This document shows positions 43,384 to 52,298 of a DNA stretch of 64,000 nucleotides, piece after piece. A program made the translations under genes and the position numbers. This DNA comes from Phytoactinopolyspora alkaliphila (GTDB taxonomy: Bacteria; Actinomycetota; Actinomycetes; Jiangellales; Jiangellaceae), in assembly GCF_010550695.1 (NCBI RefSeq), contig NZ_JAAGOB010000006.1, positions 1 through 64,000 of the forward strand, given 5' to 3'. Position 1 is the stretch's first letter; each line of letters begins with the position of its first letter. The notes beneath the pieces were generated by a model, which saw only the letters and a program-made list of their open reading frames with translations, searched no databases and was not told the origin of the DNA.

Positions 43384-44316
43384 TCAGGACCCGGATCCGG
43401 CGACCGCCACGTCTTCGACCGGTGCCGCCTGGCGCTGGAAGGTCGAGACGAACCGGGCGTACTGTTCGGCGACCCGGTTCACGGCAGTCCCATGATCCAC
43501 GGTCCCGGCCAGGAGGTCACGCATCGCTTCCCACCAGATGCTGCGCCCGATGGCGAATCCGGTGAATCCGGAGCGCGCGGCGTCTGCGAGCCAGCCGTCC
43601 ACGACCGGGCCGGGGGCGCCGGCGCCGAGGAGGATGCACTCGCCTCCGCCGGCGGCCGCGAGCTGCACCGCGGCGGCGTAGGACGCTTCAGCTCCGGATT
43701 CCGCGCCCAGGTGTTCCAGCTTCCAGACGTCGACGGGTACCTTCGCGGAGATCTCTTCCATGCCGCGCAGGATCAGGCCGGGCCGGATCTTCTCGTCGAA
43801 CACGGCGTGATCGCCCGCGGCGGCCTCCTGCGCGGGTGTCGGCGGTACCAGCAACTCGAACAGGAACCGCGATCCGGCGTCGTGAGCGAGCCGGGCCGTC
43901 TGCTTGAGGCGACGCAGCTGGAGCTCGTTCGCCTCCCGGTCACCCTCCGGGTTGTATCGCACCAGGACTTTGGCCAGGTCGGGTTGGTGATACGCGAGAT
44001 GCGAACCGACGTCGTCCGGTTCGTCCTCGTAGATCTCCCGCCCGGCGCGCTCGAGCGGCATGCTGACGGTGACGCCGAGCGCGCGAGCCCGCTCGGCCAC
44101 ACCGGGTCCGAGCGTGGCGTCGACGAGTATGGCGGCCGACGCACGGTCAACCGTGCCTGACTCGACAGCCGCCAGAAGGCCGTCGAGCACCATGTGCTTG
44201 CCGCGGCAGATCGCGGCGCGCTGGTCCGCCGTGGCCGGACTGGTGTGGGAGTACAGCGCCTGGGTCAGCCAGGGCCGCTGGTCGACGGCGAGAACGAGAA
44301 GGTGGGGGTGGTTCAC
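43384..44316 (-). CDS. DUF2090-family aldolase (2-deoxy-5-keto-gluconate-6-phosphate aldolase-like)
   Basis: A 310-residue TIM-barrel protein like the C-terminal aldolase half of bifunctional IolC proteins. There that domain cleaves 2-deoxy-5-keto-D-gluconate 6-phosphate to dihydroxyacetone phosphate and malonic semialdehyde. Visible signatures are LLVLAVDQRPW at the start, LVDATLGPG, a central KVLVRYNPEGD strand, VWKLEHLG, and the family ending GFAIGRSIWWEAMRDLLAG. GTG 44316 overlaps the upstream dehydrogenase stop (GTGA). With the kinase (48398) and aldehyde dehydrogenase (49558) it could complete a kinase-aldolase-oxidation sequence. The inositol genes iolB, iolD and iolE are absent, so myo-inositol is not the obvious substrate. 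Confidence 0.78.
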   Translation of the reverse strand: MNHPHLLVLAVDQRPWLTQALYSHTSPATADQRAAICRGKHMVLDGLLAAVESGTVDRASAAILVDATLGPGVAERARALGVTVSMPLERAGREIYEDEPDDVGSHLAYHQPDLAKVLVRYNPEGDREANELQLRRLKQTARLAHDAGSRFLFELLVPPTPAQEAAAGDHAVFDEKIRPGLILRGMEEISAKVPVDVWKLEHLGAESGAEASYAAAVQLAAAGGGECILLGAGAPGPVVDGWLADAARSGFTGFAIGRSIWWEAMRDLLAGTVDHGTAVNRVAEQYARFVSTFQRQAAPVEDVAVAGSGS

Positions 44317-45311
44317 GAGGCTGCTCCGGTGACGATGAATGGTTTGAGGTGGACACCCGCGACGAACGTGTCGAAGGCTTCCGGTAGTTCGGCCAGGGTC
44401 AGTGGGTGCGCGAGCTTGTCCCGCAGGAACGCGCCGCACCTGCGGAGCACCTCCCAGTTGCCGTCCACCTCGTCGAGGGGAAAGTAGAACGACCGCACGG
44501 TGAAGCAGTCGGTGCGCCGCCACCGGGGCGTCGCCGGCATCGTGTACGGGTCGTTCGACTCACCCAGCGCGAGGACAGCGCCTCCGGGAACGATGACCCG
44601 CTGGGCGAGCGCCCGCGCCTGCCCGGCGCCGCTGACCTCCACGGCGATGTCGTACTGGTTGTGACTCTCCAGATCGGACGCCTCCTTGGCGCCGAGTTCC
44701 AGCGCGAGTGCCAGCCTGCCGGCGTTCGGGTCGTAGGCGTGGATCTCGGGTATCCCGAGGGCCTGGGCGACGGCAATCACGCCGAGGCCCAGCGGGCCGC
44801 AACCGACCACGATCGCCGATTGCGGCGGCTCGGACTGCGTGCGCAACGCGAGCCGGAGCCCGTGTGCCGCCGTGCCTACGGTGTCGAGGCCCAGAACCGC
44901 GACGTCCAGTGGGACGTCGTCAGGCACGGGGATGACGCACTGTGCCGGGACGTCAACGTAGGTGGCGAAGCCGCCGTCCCGCTGCCATCCGATGAGCTCA
45001 CCGAGGTCAAGGCAGCGGTTTGTCTGCCCGCGGCGGCATTGGCCGCACTGCCCGCAGTACACCGGGATGTAGACGATGGCACGCGTCCCGGCGGCTGTGC
45101 CGGTGCTGTCGGCCGCGTCGACGACGACACCGGCGATCTCATGGCCCGGAACCACCGGTGAGCCGCTGGCCAGCAGCCGCTTGTCCGAGCCGCACAGCGC
45201 GCATACCTCCACCCGGAGACGCACCTCACCGGCTCGTACCGGTCCCATCGCCACGTCCTGGAACGTGATCACTCCGTCCCCGGAGAACCTGGCCGTGGTG
45301 TTCGTCGTCAT
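44313..45311 (-). CDS. Zinc-dependent dehydrogenase (MDR family), operon gene 7
   Basis: A 332-residue medium-chain dehydrogenase. The catalytic zinc site has CALCGSDKRL near residue 37 and PGHEIAGVV near 55. The structural Cys cluster (CGQCGQCRRGQTNRC) is near 85-99. The coenzyme loop is GCGPLGLGV near 168. It differs clearly from the other dehydrogenase of the operon (41623-42711), so two different oxidation steps are likely. ATG 45311 overlaps the permease stop by 4 bp. Confidence 0.85.
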   Translation of the reverse strand: MTTNTTARFSGDGVITFQDVAMGPVRAGEVRLRVEVCALCGSDKRLLASGSPVVPGHEIAGVVVDAADSTGTAAGTRAIVYIPVYCGQCGQCRRGQTNRCLDLGELIGWQRDGGFATYVDVPAQCVIPVPDDVPLDVAVLGLDTVGTAAHGLRLALRTQSEPPQSAIVVGCGPLGLGVIAVAQALGIPEIHAYDPNAGRLALALELGAKEASDLESHNQYDIAVEVSGAGQARALAQRVIVPGGAVLALGESNDPYTMPATPRWRRTDCFTVRSFYFPLDEVDGNWEVLRRCGAFLRDKLAHPLTLAELPEAFDTFVAGVHLKPFIVTGAAS

Positions 45312-46147
45312 TTCACCGCACCTCCGGTGAGTCCGCGGACCAGCCAGCGCTGCGCGAAGATCGTCAGCAGGAAGGCCGGCAGCGAGATCAGGGCGCTCGC
45401 TGCCATGAGGCCGCCGTAGTCGCTGGCGCCCTGGCCGATGAAGTTGAACGCGATGACCGGTAGCGGCAGCGTGTCGTTGTTCGCCAGCGCCAGTGCGAAC
45501 AGGAAGAAGTTCCACGAGAAGATGAAACTCAAGGTCACCGCGACCGACAGCCCAGGAAGCGCGAGCGGCAGCACGACGTTCCTGAACCGCTGAATGACGC
45601 TGCAGCCGTCCAGCATCGCCGCCTCCTCGAGACTGATCGGGATGTCCTCGAAGAAGGGGATGAGCAGCCAGATGCACAGCGGCAGGGTGATGATCAGGTG
45701 CGCGGCGATCAGCAGCAAGAAGTTCAGCCCGGTGTTCGACGGTGCGCCGATGTTCACCGACAGCACGAACAGCGGCAGGACGAACATGACTCCCGGCGCC
45801 ATCCGCGCGAGCAACGTGAGGAAACCGACGCTGGCAAGCCGGCGCCGGACGATCACGTAGGCGGCCGGCACTCCCAGGATGAGACCGAGCAGGGTCGAAC
45901 CGCCCGCGATGACGAAGCTGTTGCGGATGTAATACACGAACGCGAAGCGCTCGAACAGGTTGGTGAAATTGCCCAGGGTCAGCGGCGTGGTGATGTCGAA
46001 GATGGAACCGGTGATGTCGACGTTGCGGCGGAACGCCGACCACAGCATGAACACCACGGGCCCGAAGAAGACCAGCGCCGCGACAAGGTAGCCGGCGTAG
46101 ACCGGAACGATCCGGCGGCCACGGGCCTGGGCGGTGTCAGTACTCAA
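45308..46147 (-). CDS. Carbohydrate ABC transporter permease (MalG/UgpE-like)
   Basis: A 279-residue inner-membrane permease with about six helices. The cytoplasmic EAA loop that contacts the ATPase is EEAAMLDGCSVIQRFRNVVLP near residue 182. It ends with a typical QRWLVRGLTGGAVK. It pairs with the permease at 46137-47093, with which it overlaps by 11 bp. No cognate ATPase gene exists in the operon; a shared MsiK-type ATPase encoded elsewhere is likely, as in many actinobacterial sugar importers. Confidence 0.9.
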   Translation of the reverse strand: MSTDTAQARGRRIVPVYAGYLVAALVFFGPVVFMLWSAFRRNVDITGSIFDITTPLTLGNFTNLFERFAFVYYIRNSFVIAGGSTLLGLILGVPAAYVIVRRRLASVGFLTLLARMAPGVMFVLPLFVLSVNIGAPSNTGLNFLLLIAAHLIITLPLCIWLLIPFFEDIPISLEEAAMLDGCSVIQRFRNVVLPLALPGLSVAVTLSFIFSWNFFLFALALANNDTLPLPVIAFNFIGQGASDYGGLMAASALISLPAFLLTIFAQRWLVRGLTGGAVK

Positions 46148-47093
46148 TGGTCTGCCTCCTTCGCCACCAGGTGAACAGGCCCGCGATCGCGACCACCAGC
46201 ACCAGCAGGCTGAGCTGCAGAGCGGCGGCGTAGCTGGCCTGCTGGTCGATGAACGCGGTCCGGTATCCGTACACGTTGAGCGTGTTGGTCGAGTTGACGG
46301 GACCGCCCTGAGTCATCACGTAAACCGTGTCGAAGAACCGGACCAGGTCCACGGTGCGCAGCAGCACGGCGACCGAGATCACCGGCATCAGCAACGGAAG
46401 CCCGACGTGCCGGGCCTTGCGCCAGTTCGATGCTCCGTCGATCGAGGCGGCCTCGAACGGATCGCTCGGCAATGAGCGGATTCCGGCCGCGATGATCAGG
46501 GCCATGAACGGCGTCCATTGCCAGATGTCGACAATGGCGATCGACCAGGGCGCGATGTTGGGGTCGCCGAGCCACACCACGGGGTCGATACCGACCGCGT
46601 CCAGAATCTGATTGGCGGCGCCGAGCGAGGGATCGTAGATCAGCAGCCACACCAGGGCGACCGCCACAGACGCGGTGATCGCGGGGATCAGCATCAGGCC
46701 CTGGAAGATCCGCCGGCCCGGAACGTCGATGCTGAGCAGGTAGCCGAGGGCCAGCCCGAGAAGCGTCTCGACCACGAGGCACACCACGAACAGGAACAGG
46801 GTGACCCGCACCGAGTTCCAGAACAGCGGATCGTCGAGCATCCGGGAGAAGTTCGCCCAGCCGACGAAACCGCTGTTCGAGCCGTCCGGCCGCCGGTCGG
46901 AGACCGACAGCCAGACGGTGTACAGCACCGGCAGGATGACCAGGAAACCCGTGACGATCACGGCCGGCAGCATCAGCGGCCAGACCCCCCGGGCCACCGG
47001 AGCCGGACCGGCTCGCCGGCGTGTGGGCCGGTGGTCCTTGCCGTGCTCGCCTCGGCGAGCGGTCTTCGTCGACGTTGTCATGGTGGCCGTCAT
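46137..47093 (-). CDS. Carbohydrate ABC transporter permease (MalF/UgpA-like)
   Basis: A 318-residue permease. A basic, disordered N-terminus (about 36 residues) precedes six helices. The EAA loop is FEAASIDGASNWRKARHVGLP near residue 217, and the family segment FDTVYVMTQGGPVNSTNTL is near 257. It starts 3 bp after the binding-protein stop. Confidence 0.9.
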   Translation of the reverse strand: MTATMTTSTKTARRGEHGKDHRPTRRRAGPAPVARGVWPLMLPAVIVTGFLVILPVLYTVWLSVSDRRPDGSNSGFVGWANFSRMLDDPLFWNSVRVTLFLFVVCLVVETLLGLALGYLLSIDVPGRRIFQGLMLIPAITASVAVALVWLLIYDPSLGAANQILDAVGIDPVVWLGDPNIAPWSIAIVDIWQWTPFMALIIAAGIRSLPSDPFEAASIDGASNWRKARHVGLPLLMPVISVAVLLRTVDLVRFFDTVYVMTQGGPVNSTNTLNVYGYRTAFIDQQASYAAALQLSLLVLVVAIAGLFTWWRRRQTIEY

Positions 47094-47096
47094 TCG

Positions 47097-48401
47097 TTAT
47101 CCGTCTGCAAGCAGCGGTTCGAGGCCGGACTGGATCTCGGCTGCCGCATCCTCCGGAGTCGCCTCACCGAGGATCACCTTGCCGACGGCGTCGCCGATGA
47201 CCTGGCGCATAGCCGGTGCATTGGAACCGACCGGACCCACCTCGACGTTGCCGTTCTCCTGAAGGTCGGCGACGGCTTCCCGCCAGGCCTGCTGCGTCGG
47301 CGTGTCCAGGGTGTCGGTGTAGGCCGGGTCCTCGGCGACGGACGCGCGCGGCGGGGCGATGTCCGCCTCGGTGAGGGCCAGCTGAGTCTCGGGGCTCGTC
47401 GCCCACTCCAGGAACTGCCAGGCGGCCTCCTTGTTCTCCGAGTGCGGCGACATGGCCAGGCCCCAGGAGAGCACGGTGGGCGCGGGGCCGGCGGAGCCGG
47501 CCGGCACCGGGACGATGCCGATGTGCTCGGTCACGGTCGAGCTTCCGGGGTCGGCGACGCTGTTCAGCTCGTTGCTGGACTCGAGCATCATCGCGGCCTT
47601 GCCCTGGGCGAACAGGGTCGAAGACTCGGTGAACGAGTAGTTGATCACCCCGGGTGGCCCGGACTCCCGGGCGAGGGTCGCGTACTGGTCGATGGCCTCG
47701 ACGGCGCCCGGCTCGTCGAAGTTGGGAGCGCCCTGATCATCGGTGAACTCAACGCCGTTGCCGTGGACGAACGTGCCGAACGTGAACGGGAGGGCCGCTG
47801 CCGCGCCGCGCAATGTGATGGGGGTGATGCCAGGATCGCGATCGGCGATCTCCGCCGCCGTGTCCAGAAGCTCGGTGAGCGTCTCCGGCGGGGTCAGGCC
47901 CCACTCGTCGAACAGGTCTGTCCGGTAGTAGAGCACCGGACCTTCGACGTTCACCGGCACGGCGTACGTGGTCCCGTCGACTTTCATGCCGTCGATGGCG
48001 CCGCGGCTGAAGTCGTCGGCGTCATATTCCGACGGGGCGCCGCTGATGTAGTCGTCCAGCGGCTCGTAGTATCCCGACGTCGCGAAGAGCGGCCCCTCGC
48101 GGGACGGGAGCGTCATGAAGACGTCCATGGCCGAACTCTTCGACTGGAGGTTGAGCTGGATCTTGTCCCGCGCCTGTTGCTCGGCGAAGGTCTGGACGTC
48201 CACCTGAATGCCCGTCTCCTCTTCGAACTCGGGGATCAGCGGCTCGATGCCTCGCTGGAAGGGGTGGTTCGACATCACCAGCGTGACCGAGCCCTCTCCG
48301 CCCTCCCCCTCGGACATGGCGTCGGACGGACTGCCGCAGGCCGGCAGGACGAGTGCTCCGGCCACGACGGCGCAGGAGATGACTGTTTTCCGAGTACTCA
48401 T
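47097..48401 (-). CDS. ABC transporter sugar-binding lipoprotein
   Basis: A 434-residue extracellular solute-binding protein (family 1, MalE/UgpB type), tethered by a lipid on Cys22 (lipobox LPAC, residues 19-22). It shows the usual EEETGIQVDVQTF start, YAVPVNVEGPVLYYRTDLFDEWGL in the hinge region, and EAAWQFLEWATSPETQ near the end. It captures the substrate for the two permeases downstream. The ligand is not predictable from motifs; the operon context points to a sugar or sugar-like acid. ATG 48401 overlaps the kinase stop (ATGA). Confidence 0.9.
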   Translation of the reverse strand: MSTRKTVISCAVVAGALVLPACGSPSDAMSEGEGGEGSVTLVMSNHPFQRGIEPLIPEFEEETGIQVDVQTFAEQQARDKIQLNLQSKSSAMDVFMTLPSREGPLFATSGYYEPLDDYISGAPSEYDADDFSRGAIDGMKVDGTTYAVPVNVEGPVLYYRTDLFDEWGLTPPETLTELLDTAAEIADRDPGITPITLRGAAAALPFTFGTFVHGNGVEFTDDQGAPNFDEPGAVEAIDQYATLARESGPPGVINYSFTESSTLFAQGKAAMMLESSNELNSVADPGSSTVTEHIGIVPVPAGSAGPAPTVLSWGLAMSPHSENKEAAWQFLEWATSPETQLALTEADIAPPRASVAEDPAYTDTLDTPTQQAWREAVADLQENGNVEVGPVGSNAPAMRQVIGDAVGKVILGEATPEDAAAEIQSGLEPLLADG

Positions 48402-49558
48402 GATTCCTCCGTTGGAGTGGTGAGTGTGGAAGCCGTTGATGCGCTGGGCCGCACGACGAGCGGTGCGAGCCAGGAGTGGAACGAGCGAAGATCACGTGGA
48501 TCGGACGTTCGCCAGCGGTCAGGGAGTGTCCGGGTGCGCCCGGCCGCGTCGTGCAGTGGGATCAGCGGATAGGTCACCGCGTAGTCGTCGCCGGGGCATC
48601 GGTCGATGCCCACCATCACCGCCGTGCCGGACGATGGGCCCGTGAGCACCCGCGCCGCCTCGACGCCGGCACGCCTGGCCTCGACGGCGTCGACCTCGCT
48701 GGTCAGCGCGGAAACACAGCGTTGAGCGACCCCCAGCACTTCGCCGCGGGCGGGCAGGCCGAGCTCGGTGGTGACCAGCTCGGCCAGGTTCCTCGCCACG
48801 CCACCCGTGATGAGGGTGGTGTGGTTCGTGGCGTGCACCGGCGCGGCAGTGAGCTCGGGCGCGAAGCCCTCGCTGACGACCACCAGTGCTCGGCCGTGCT
48901 GGCCGACCAGTCGCCGCACATCGGCCAGGAACGCGTCACGGTGGAACGGCAGCTCGGGCGGATACACGCGATGGACCGGGTGCTGCACGTCGACCGGCAG
49001 CGTGGCGGCGAGCGCGAGCCAGCCGGTCGCACGGCCCATCGTCTCGACGATCCGCACCGGCTCCACCGAGGTCATGGCGCGGTGGTCGCGGGCGATGTCA
49101 GGCAGGACCGTGGTGAGGTAGCGGGCTGCCGAGGCGAACCCCGGCGCGTGATCGACGCCGAACAGATCGTTGTCGATGGTCTTAGGAATGCCCGCCGCCC
49201 GCAGCGGCACCTCCCGGTCTCGCGCCCGGTCCGCCACCGCCGCGAGGAGCGCCATGGTGCCGTTCCCGCCGATCAGCGAGATGCCGTCGACGGAGTGCTC
49301 GACGACAGCGTTGACGATGGCGTCGACGTCAGCCTGGCTGGTGGCCCGGCGTCCTCCGCCGAGCCACGATCCGCCGGCGTTCTCGGCACCGGCAGGCACC
49401 TCGACGTCGGCCAGCCGATGGAAGTCGCCGGCCACCAGGGCATCCGGTCCTCCACGCGCCACCAGCACCTCATGCCGGCCCGCGCCGCGAAGGAACCCCG
49501 CCACGCTGCGGTTCACGACGGCCGTCGGCGCCCCGGTCTGGCCGAGCAGAAGGCGCAT
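48398..49558 (-). CDS. Phosphofructokinase-family kinase (PfkA fold) with atypical donor-site residues
   Basis: A 386-residue PfkA-type phosphotransferase. GQTGAPTAVVN is at the N-terminus, GGNGT at residues 97-101 and PKTIDND at 125-131, with the catalytic Asp in TIDND. METMGR-like ETMGR is at 172-176. In classical ATP-PFKs the first motif is GGDGS and the second PGTIDND; PPi-dependent forms have GGDD and PKTIDND. Here Gly is kept at the first position, Lys occurs at the second, and Asp of GGDG is Asn. Donor and acceptor are therefore uncertain. In context it could phosphorylate a ketose or keto-sugar acid before aldol cleavage. ATG 49558 overlaps the aldehyde dehydrogenase stop (TGATG). Confidence 0.85.
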   Translation of the reverse strand: MRLLLGQTGAPTAVVNRSVAGFLRGAGRHEVLVARGGPDALVAGDFHRLADVEVPAGAENAGGSWLGGGRRATSQADVDAIVNAVVEHSVDGISLIGGNGTMALLAAVADRARDREVPLRAAGIPKTIDNDLFGVDHAPGFASAARYLTTVLPDIARDHRAMTSVEPVRIVETMGRATGWLALAATLPVDVQHPVHRVYPPELPFHRDAFLADVRRLVGQHGRALVVVSEGFAPELTAAPVHATNHTTLITGGVARNLAELVTTELGLPARGEVLGVAQRCVSALTSEVDAVEARRAGVEAARVLTGPSSGTAVMVGIDRCPGDDYAVTYPLIPLHDAAGRTRTLPDRWRTSDPRDLRSFHSWLAPLVVRPSASTASTLTTPTEES

Positions 49559-51033
49559 CACGCACCCCCGACGGCCGTGGTGCGGTAGTGCCGGAACTCG
49601 TCGAGACCCCAGCGGCCGCCCTCGTATCCGATACCGGACATCCCGGTACCGCCGAACGGCGCGCCGGGATAGTTGGGGGTGCCGGTGTTGATCCCGACGA
49701 TGCCCGCCCTTAGCCGGCGCGCCACCGCGCCCGCGGCGTCGAGGTCCGTCCCGCACACGTAGCCGGCCAAGCCGTAGCCGGTGTCGCGGTGCTCGGCGAC
49801 GGCCGAATCCACGTCGGCGAAGGTCCTGATCGCCGCGATCGGCCCGAAGATCTCCTCGGTGACGACAGCGGCGGATGCCGGGACGTCCACGAGAACGGTA
49901 GGCGCCACGTAGTGACCGCGTACCGGCAGCGGCACGGCGTCCGAGACGATCCGCGCGCCGCCGGCGACGGCCTCGTCCACCAGGCCGCTCAGCCGGGCGG
50001 GGTCACCCGCCGGCGCCATCGGCCCGAGACCCGTGCCGTCGTCGAGCGGGTTCCCGACGGAGACGGTGGCCGTGGCGGCCACGAACGCGTCGACGAAATC
50101 GGCGGCGACCTCCTGAGCGACGAAGATCTGATTCGCGGCGATACATGACTGCCCGTTGTTCCGGTACTTGGCCACCATCAGCGTCTGCGCCGCCTGTTCC
50201 GGATCCGCGTCGGCGAGAACGATGAACGGCGCGCACCCGCCCAGTTCCATGACCGTGCGGAGGAATCGGGGTGCCGCTGCGGCCGCGACGATTCTGCCGA
50301 CGCGGGTGGACCCGGTGAAGGACACCGCGCCCAGCCGGGAGTCGGCCAGCCACGGCTCCACCACATCGGACGGATCGCCGAGGACGGTGTTGACGACGCC
50401 GGCCGGTAGGTGACGGTCGATGAGCGCGCTGAGGACCAGAGACGACACGGGAGCCAGCTCGGACGGCTTGACGACGGCGGTGCATCCTGCGGCCAGCGCC
50501 GCGGCGAGCTTGCGTGCGGGGATGGACACGGGGAAATTCCACGGTGTCAGGACGGCGACGACACCGGCCGGTTCGGCCTCGACGATGTGCGCATGCCCGG
50601 CCACCGCGTCGAACCGCTCGGAGTCCTGCTTCTCGACGAGATCGGCGAAGACCCTGAAGTAGACGGCGGACAGCCCGAGCTCCGCCGCTGATTCGGCGAC
50701 TCTCTTGCCGGTCTCGCGGCTGATCAGCTCCGGCCACGATGTCGTCGTAGTGGCGGCGTCGAGGTCGTCGGCGATCCGCCGGAGACCGTCGGCGCGTGCG
50801 GAGGGAGGGGTGGCCGCCCACGTCCGGCCGGCATGTGCCGCCGCTGTCATTGCGGCCGCCGCCTCGGCTTCGCCGCCCACGGCAGTGTCGGACCACACCT
50901 CACCGTCGATCGGGCTGCGCAAGCTCATCCGCCGGAGCCCGTCCGCCCGGGCCTCGCCGGCGATCCGCACCGACGTCGACGCGGCGAGCACGTCGGCGAC
51001 GAGCTGGTCGATGACACTGGTTCGGGGGTTCAC
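49558..51033 (-). CDS. NAD(P)-dependent aldehyde dehydrogenase (GabD-like)
   Basis: A 491-residue aldehyde dehydrogenase. Visible motifs are TPWNFPVSIPARKLAAAL and KPSELAP (coenzyme site), FTGSTRVG, catalytic Glu in MELGGCAPF and nucleophile Cys in NNGQSCIAANQ. It resembles succinate-semialdehyde dehydrogenases. In sulfoglycolysis, GabD-like enzymes oxidise sulfolactaldehyde to sulfolactate. In other pathways they oxidise semialdehydes made by aldolases. GTG 51033 has GGAGG upstream and overlaps the preceding stop (GTGA). Confidence 0.88.
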   Translation of the reverse strand: MNPRTSVIDQLVADVLAASTSVRIAGEARADGLRRMSLRSPIDGEVWSDTAVGGEAEAAAAMTAAAHAGRTWAATPPSARADGLRRIADDLDAATTTTSWPELISRETGKRVAESAAELGLSAVYFRVFADLVEKQDSERFDAVAGHAHIVEAEPAGVVAVLTPWNFPVSIPARKLAAALAAGCTAVVKPSELAPVSSLVLSALIDRHLPAGVVNTVLGDPSDVVEPWLADSRLGAVSFTGSTRVGRIVAAAAAPRFLRTVMELGGCAPFIVLADADPEQAAQTLMVAKYRNNGQSCIAANQIFVAQEVAADFVDAFVAATATVSVGNPLDDGTGLGPMAPAGDPARLSGLVDEAVAGGARIVSDAVPLPVRGHYVAPTVLVDVPASAAVVTEEIFGPIAAIRTFADVDSAVAEHRDTGYGLAGYVCGTDLDAAGAVARRLRAGIVGINTGTPNYPGAPFGGTGMSGIGYEGGRWGLDEFRHYRTTAVGGA

Positions 51034-52229
51034 ACAGCCTCCTCGGTTTCGGCCAGAGCGTCGAGATCGATGTCGAGGCCCAATCCAGGACCGTCCGGCA
51101 CCCGAACGGTCCCGTGGCCGGTCAGCAACGTGTCGGTGCCGGCTCGCATCGGGTTGGCCCGGATGTCCCACTCCACCAGGCCGGTGCCTGGAACGGCGGC
51201 CGCCACTTGGATGGTGGCCGCGGTCGCCACCGCGCCGTTGTAGAGGTGGGGGTTGACGATCACGCCGGCCCGGTGGGCGAGCTCGTGCACCCGCAGGTAT
51301 TCGGTGGGGCCGCCGACCTTGGAGAGGTCCGGCTGGACGATGTCGGCGGCCCGTCGCTCGATGTACGGCGCGAACGCCGCCGCGCCGTAGAGGTTCTCGC
51401 CCGTGGCGACCGGTACTCCGCCCGCCTCGCGCAGCCTCGCGAGATCGTGCGGATCGTCCCCGCTGATGGGCTCCTCGATCCAGGCGACGCCTACGTCGCG
51501 CAGCAAGGGCGCCATCTCCAAGGCCTCGGTCAACGACCAGGCCTGGTTGGCGTCACCGAAGATCTCGACGCCCTGACCTAGGATCGCCCGGGCGAGCCGC
51601 AGGTTCGACTCGTCGCGTTCCGCGCCGAAACCGAGCTTGACCTTGACCGCCGTCAGCCCGAGCTCGAGGCAGCGTTGCGCCGAGGTCTCCACGCCGGCCG
51701 GGCCCAGACTCGACCCGTAGACGGGGAGTTCAGAGGCGAGGGATCCACCGAGTGCGTCGGCGAGCGAGACGCCGGCGTGCCGGGCCGCGATGTCCCACAA
51801 GGCGGTGTCGACAGCGCTGATGGCCTGGTGAATCGGCCCGAGCGCGCCCCATTGCCGGCCGATCGGAGACAGGATCGAGACCAGGTGTTCATGGGCGGCC
51901 ACGGGGTCCGTGAACTCGCGCCCGACTACCAGAGGAGCCACTCCCTCATCGATGGTCGCCACCCGCTCCCGCCAGGCCCAGGCGGGGTAATTGACCCACG
52001 ACTCGCCCATGCCGCGGCTGCCGTCGGCGAGTTCGATGACCACGACGGCCATCACCCGGTGGCCGAGGGGTCCGAAAGACATCGCCACCCCATCCGTCAC
52101 CGGCGTCCGGAAGACCCGGCAGGTGACGGCAGCGACCGAGCTGGCCGGCAGTGGCGGCGGCGGTGCCGTGAGCCGGTCGTCCGCGGACAGCTCGGAGGCC
52201 ACGGAGCGCGACTGTTCGTTTATAAACAT
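51030..52229 (-). CDS. Mandelate racemase/muconate-lactonising (enolase-superfamily) enzyme
   Basis: A 399-residue member of the enolase superfamily, which abstracts a proton next to a carboxylate; many members dehydrate sugar acids. KVK at 196-198 supplies the general bases. Metal ligands are Asp226 (GDANQAW), Glu252 (EEP) and Glu278 (GEN), with His328 in NPHLYNG. It is the first gene of the ten-gene operon. The ATG at 52229 lacks a clear ribosome-binding site and lies in a DeoR-like operator region; the first 30 residues are not conserved-looking. The mRNA may be leaderless, or the true start may lie further in. Confidence 0.85.
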   Translation of the reverse strand: MFINEQSRSVASELSADDRLTAPPPPLPASSVAAVTCRVFRTPVTDGVAMSFGPLGHRVMAVVVIELADGSRGMGESWVNYPAWAWRERVATIDEGVAPLVVGREFTDPVAAHEHLVSILSPIGRQWGALGPIHQAISAVDTALWDIAARHAGVSLADALGGSLASELPVYGSSLGPAGVETSAQRCLELGLTAVKVKLGFGAERDESNLRLARAILGQGVEIFGDANQAWSLTEALEMAPLLRDVGVAWIEEPISGDDPHDLARLREAGGVPVATGENLYGAAAFAPYIERRAADIVQPDLSKVGGPTEYLRVHELAHRAGVIVNPHLYNGAVATAATIQVAAAVPGTGLVEWDIRANPMRAGTDTLLTGHGTVRVPDGPGLGLDIDLDALAETEEAV

Positions 52230-52244
52230 TGCATGCAGTGTTCG
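52213..52244. promoter_or_regulatory. Candidate DeoR-family operator at the operon start
   Basis: Two direct TGTTCG half-sites (52213-52218 and 52239-52244) lie 26 bp apart. Between them are the palindromes GTTTATAAAC (52219-52228) and TGCATGCA. DeoR-family regulators such as GlpR recognise TGTTCG-type half-sites. The DeoR gene is directly upstream. Confidence 0.45.
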
Positions 52245-52298
52245 TGACGACAGCCGCAGATGTCAAGAGGGACCCGGAAAGTCGTGCCGGCGCCGCGC

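Noticed and set aside
43384-52229. myo-Inositol catabolic operon, suggested by the DUF2090 aldolase and aldehyde dehydrogenase
   Set aside because: No iolB, iolD, iolE or inositol 2-dehydrogenase of the Gfo/Idh family is present, and the kinase is PfkA-type rather than IolC.
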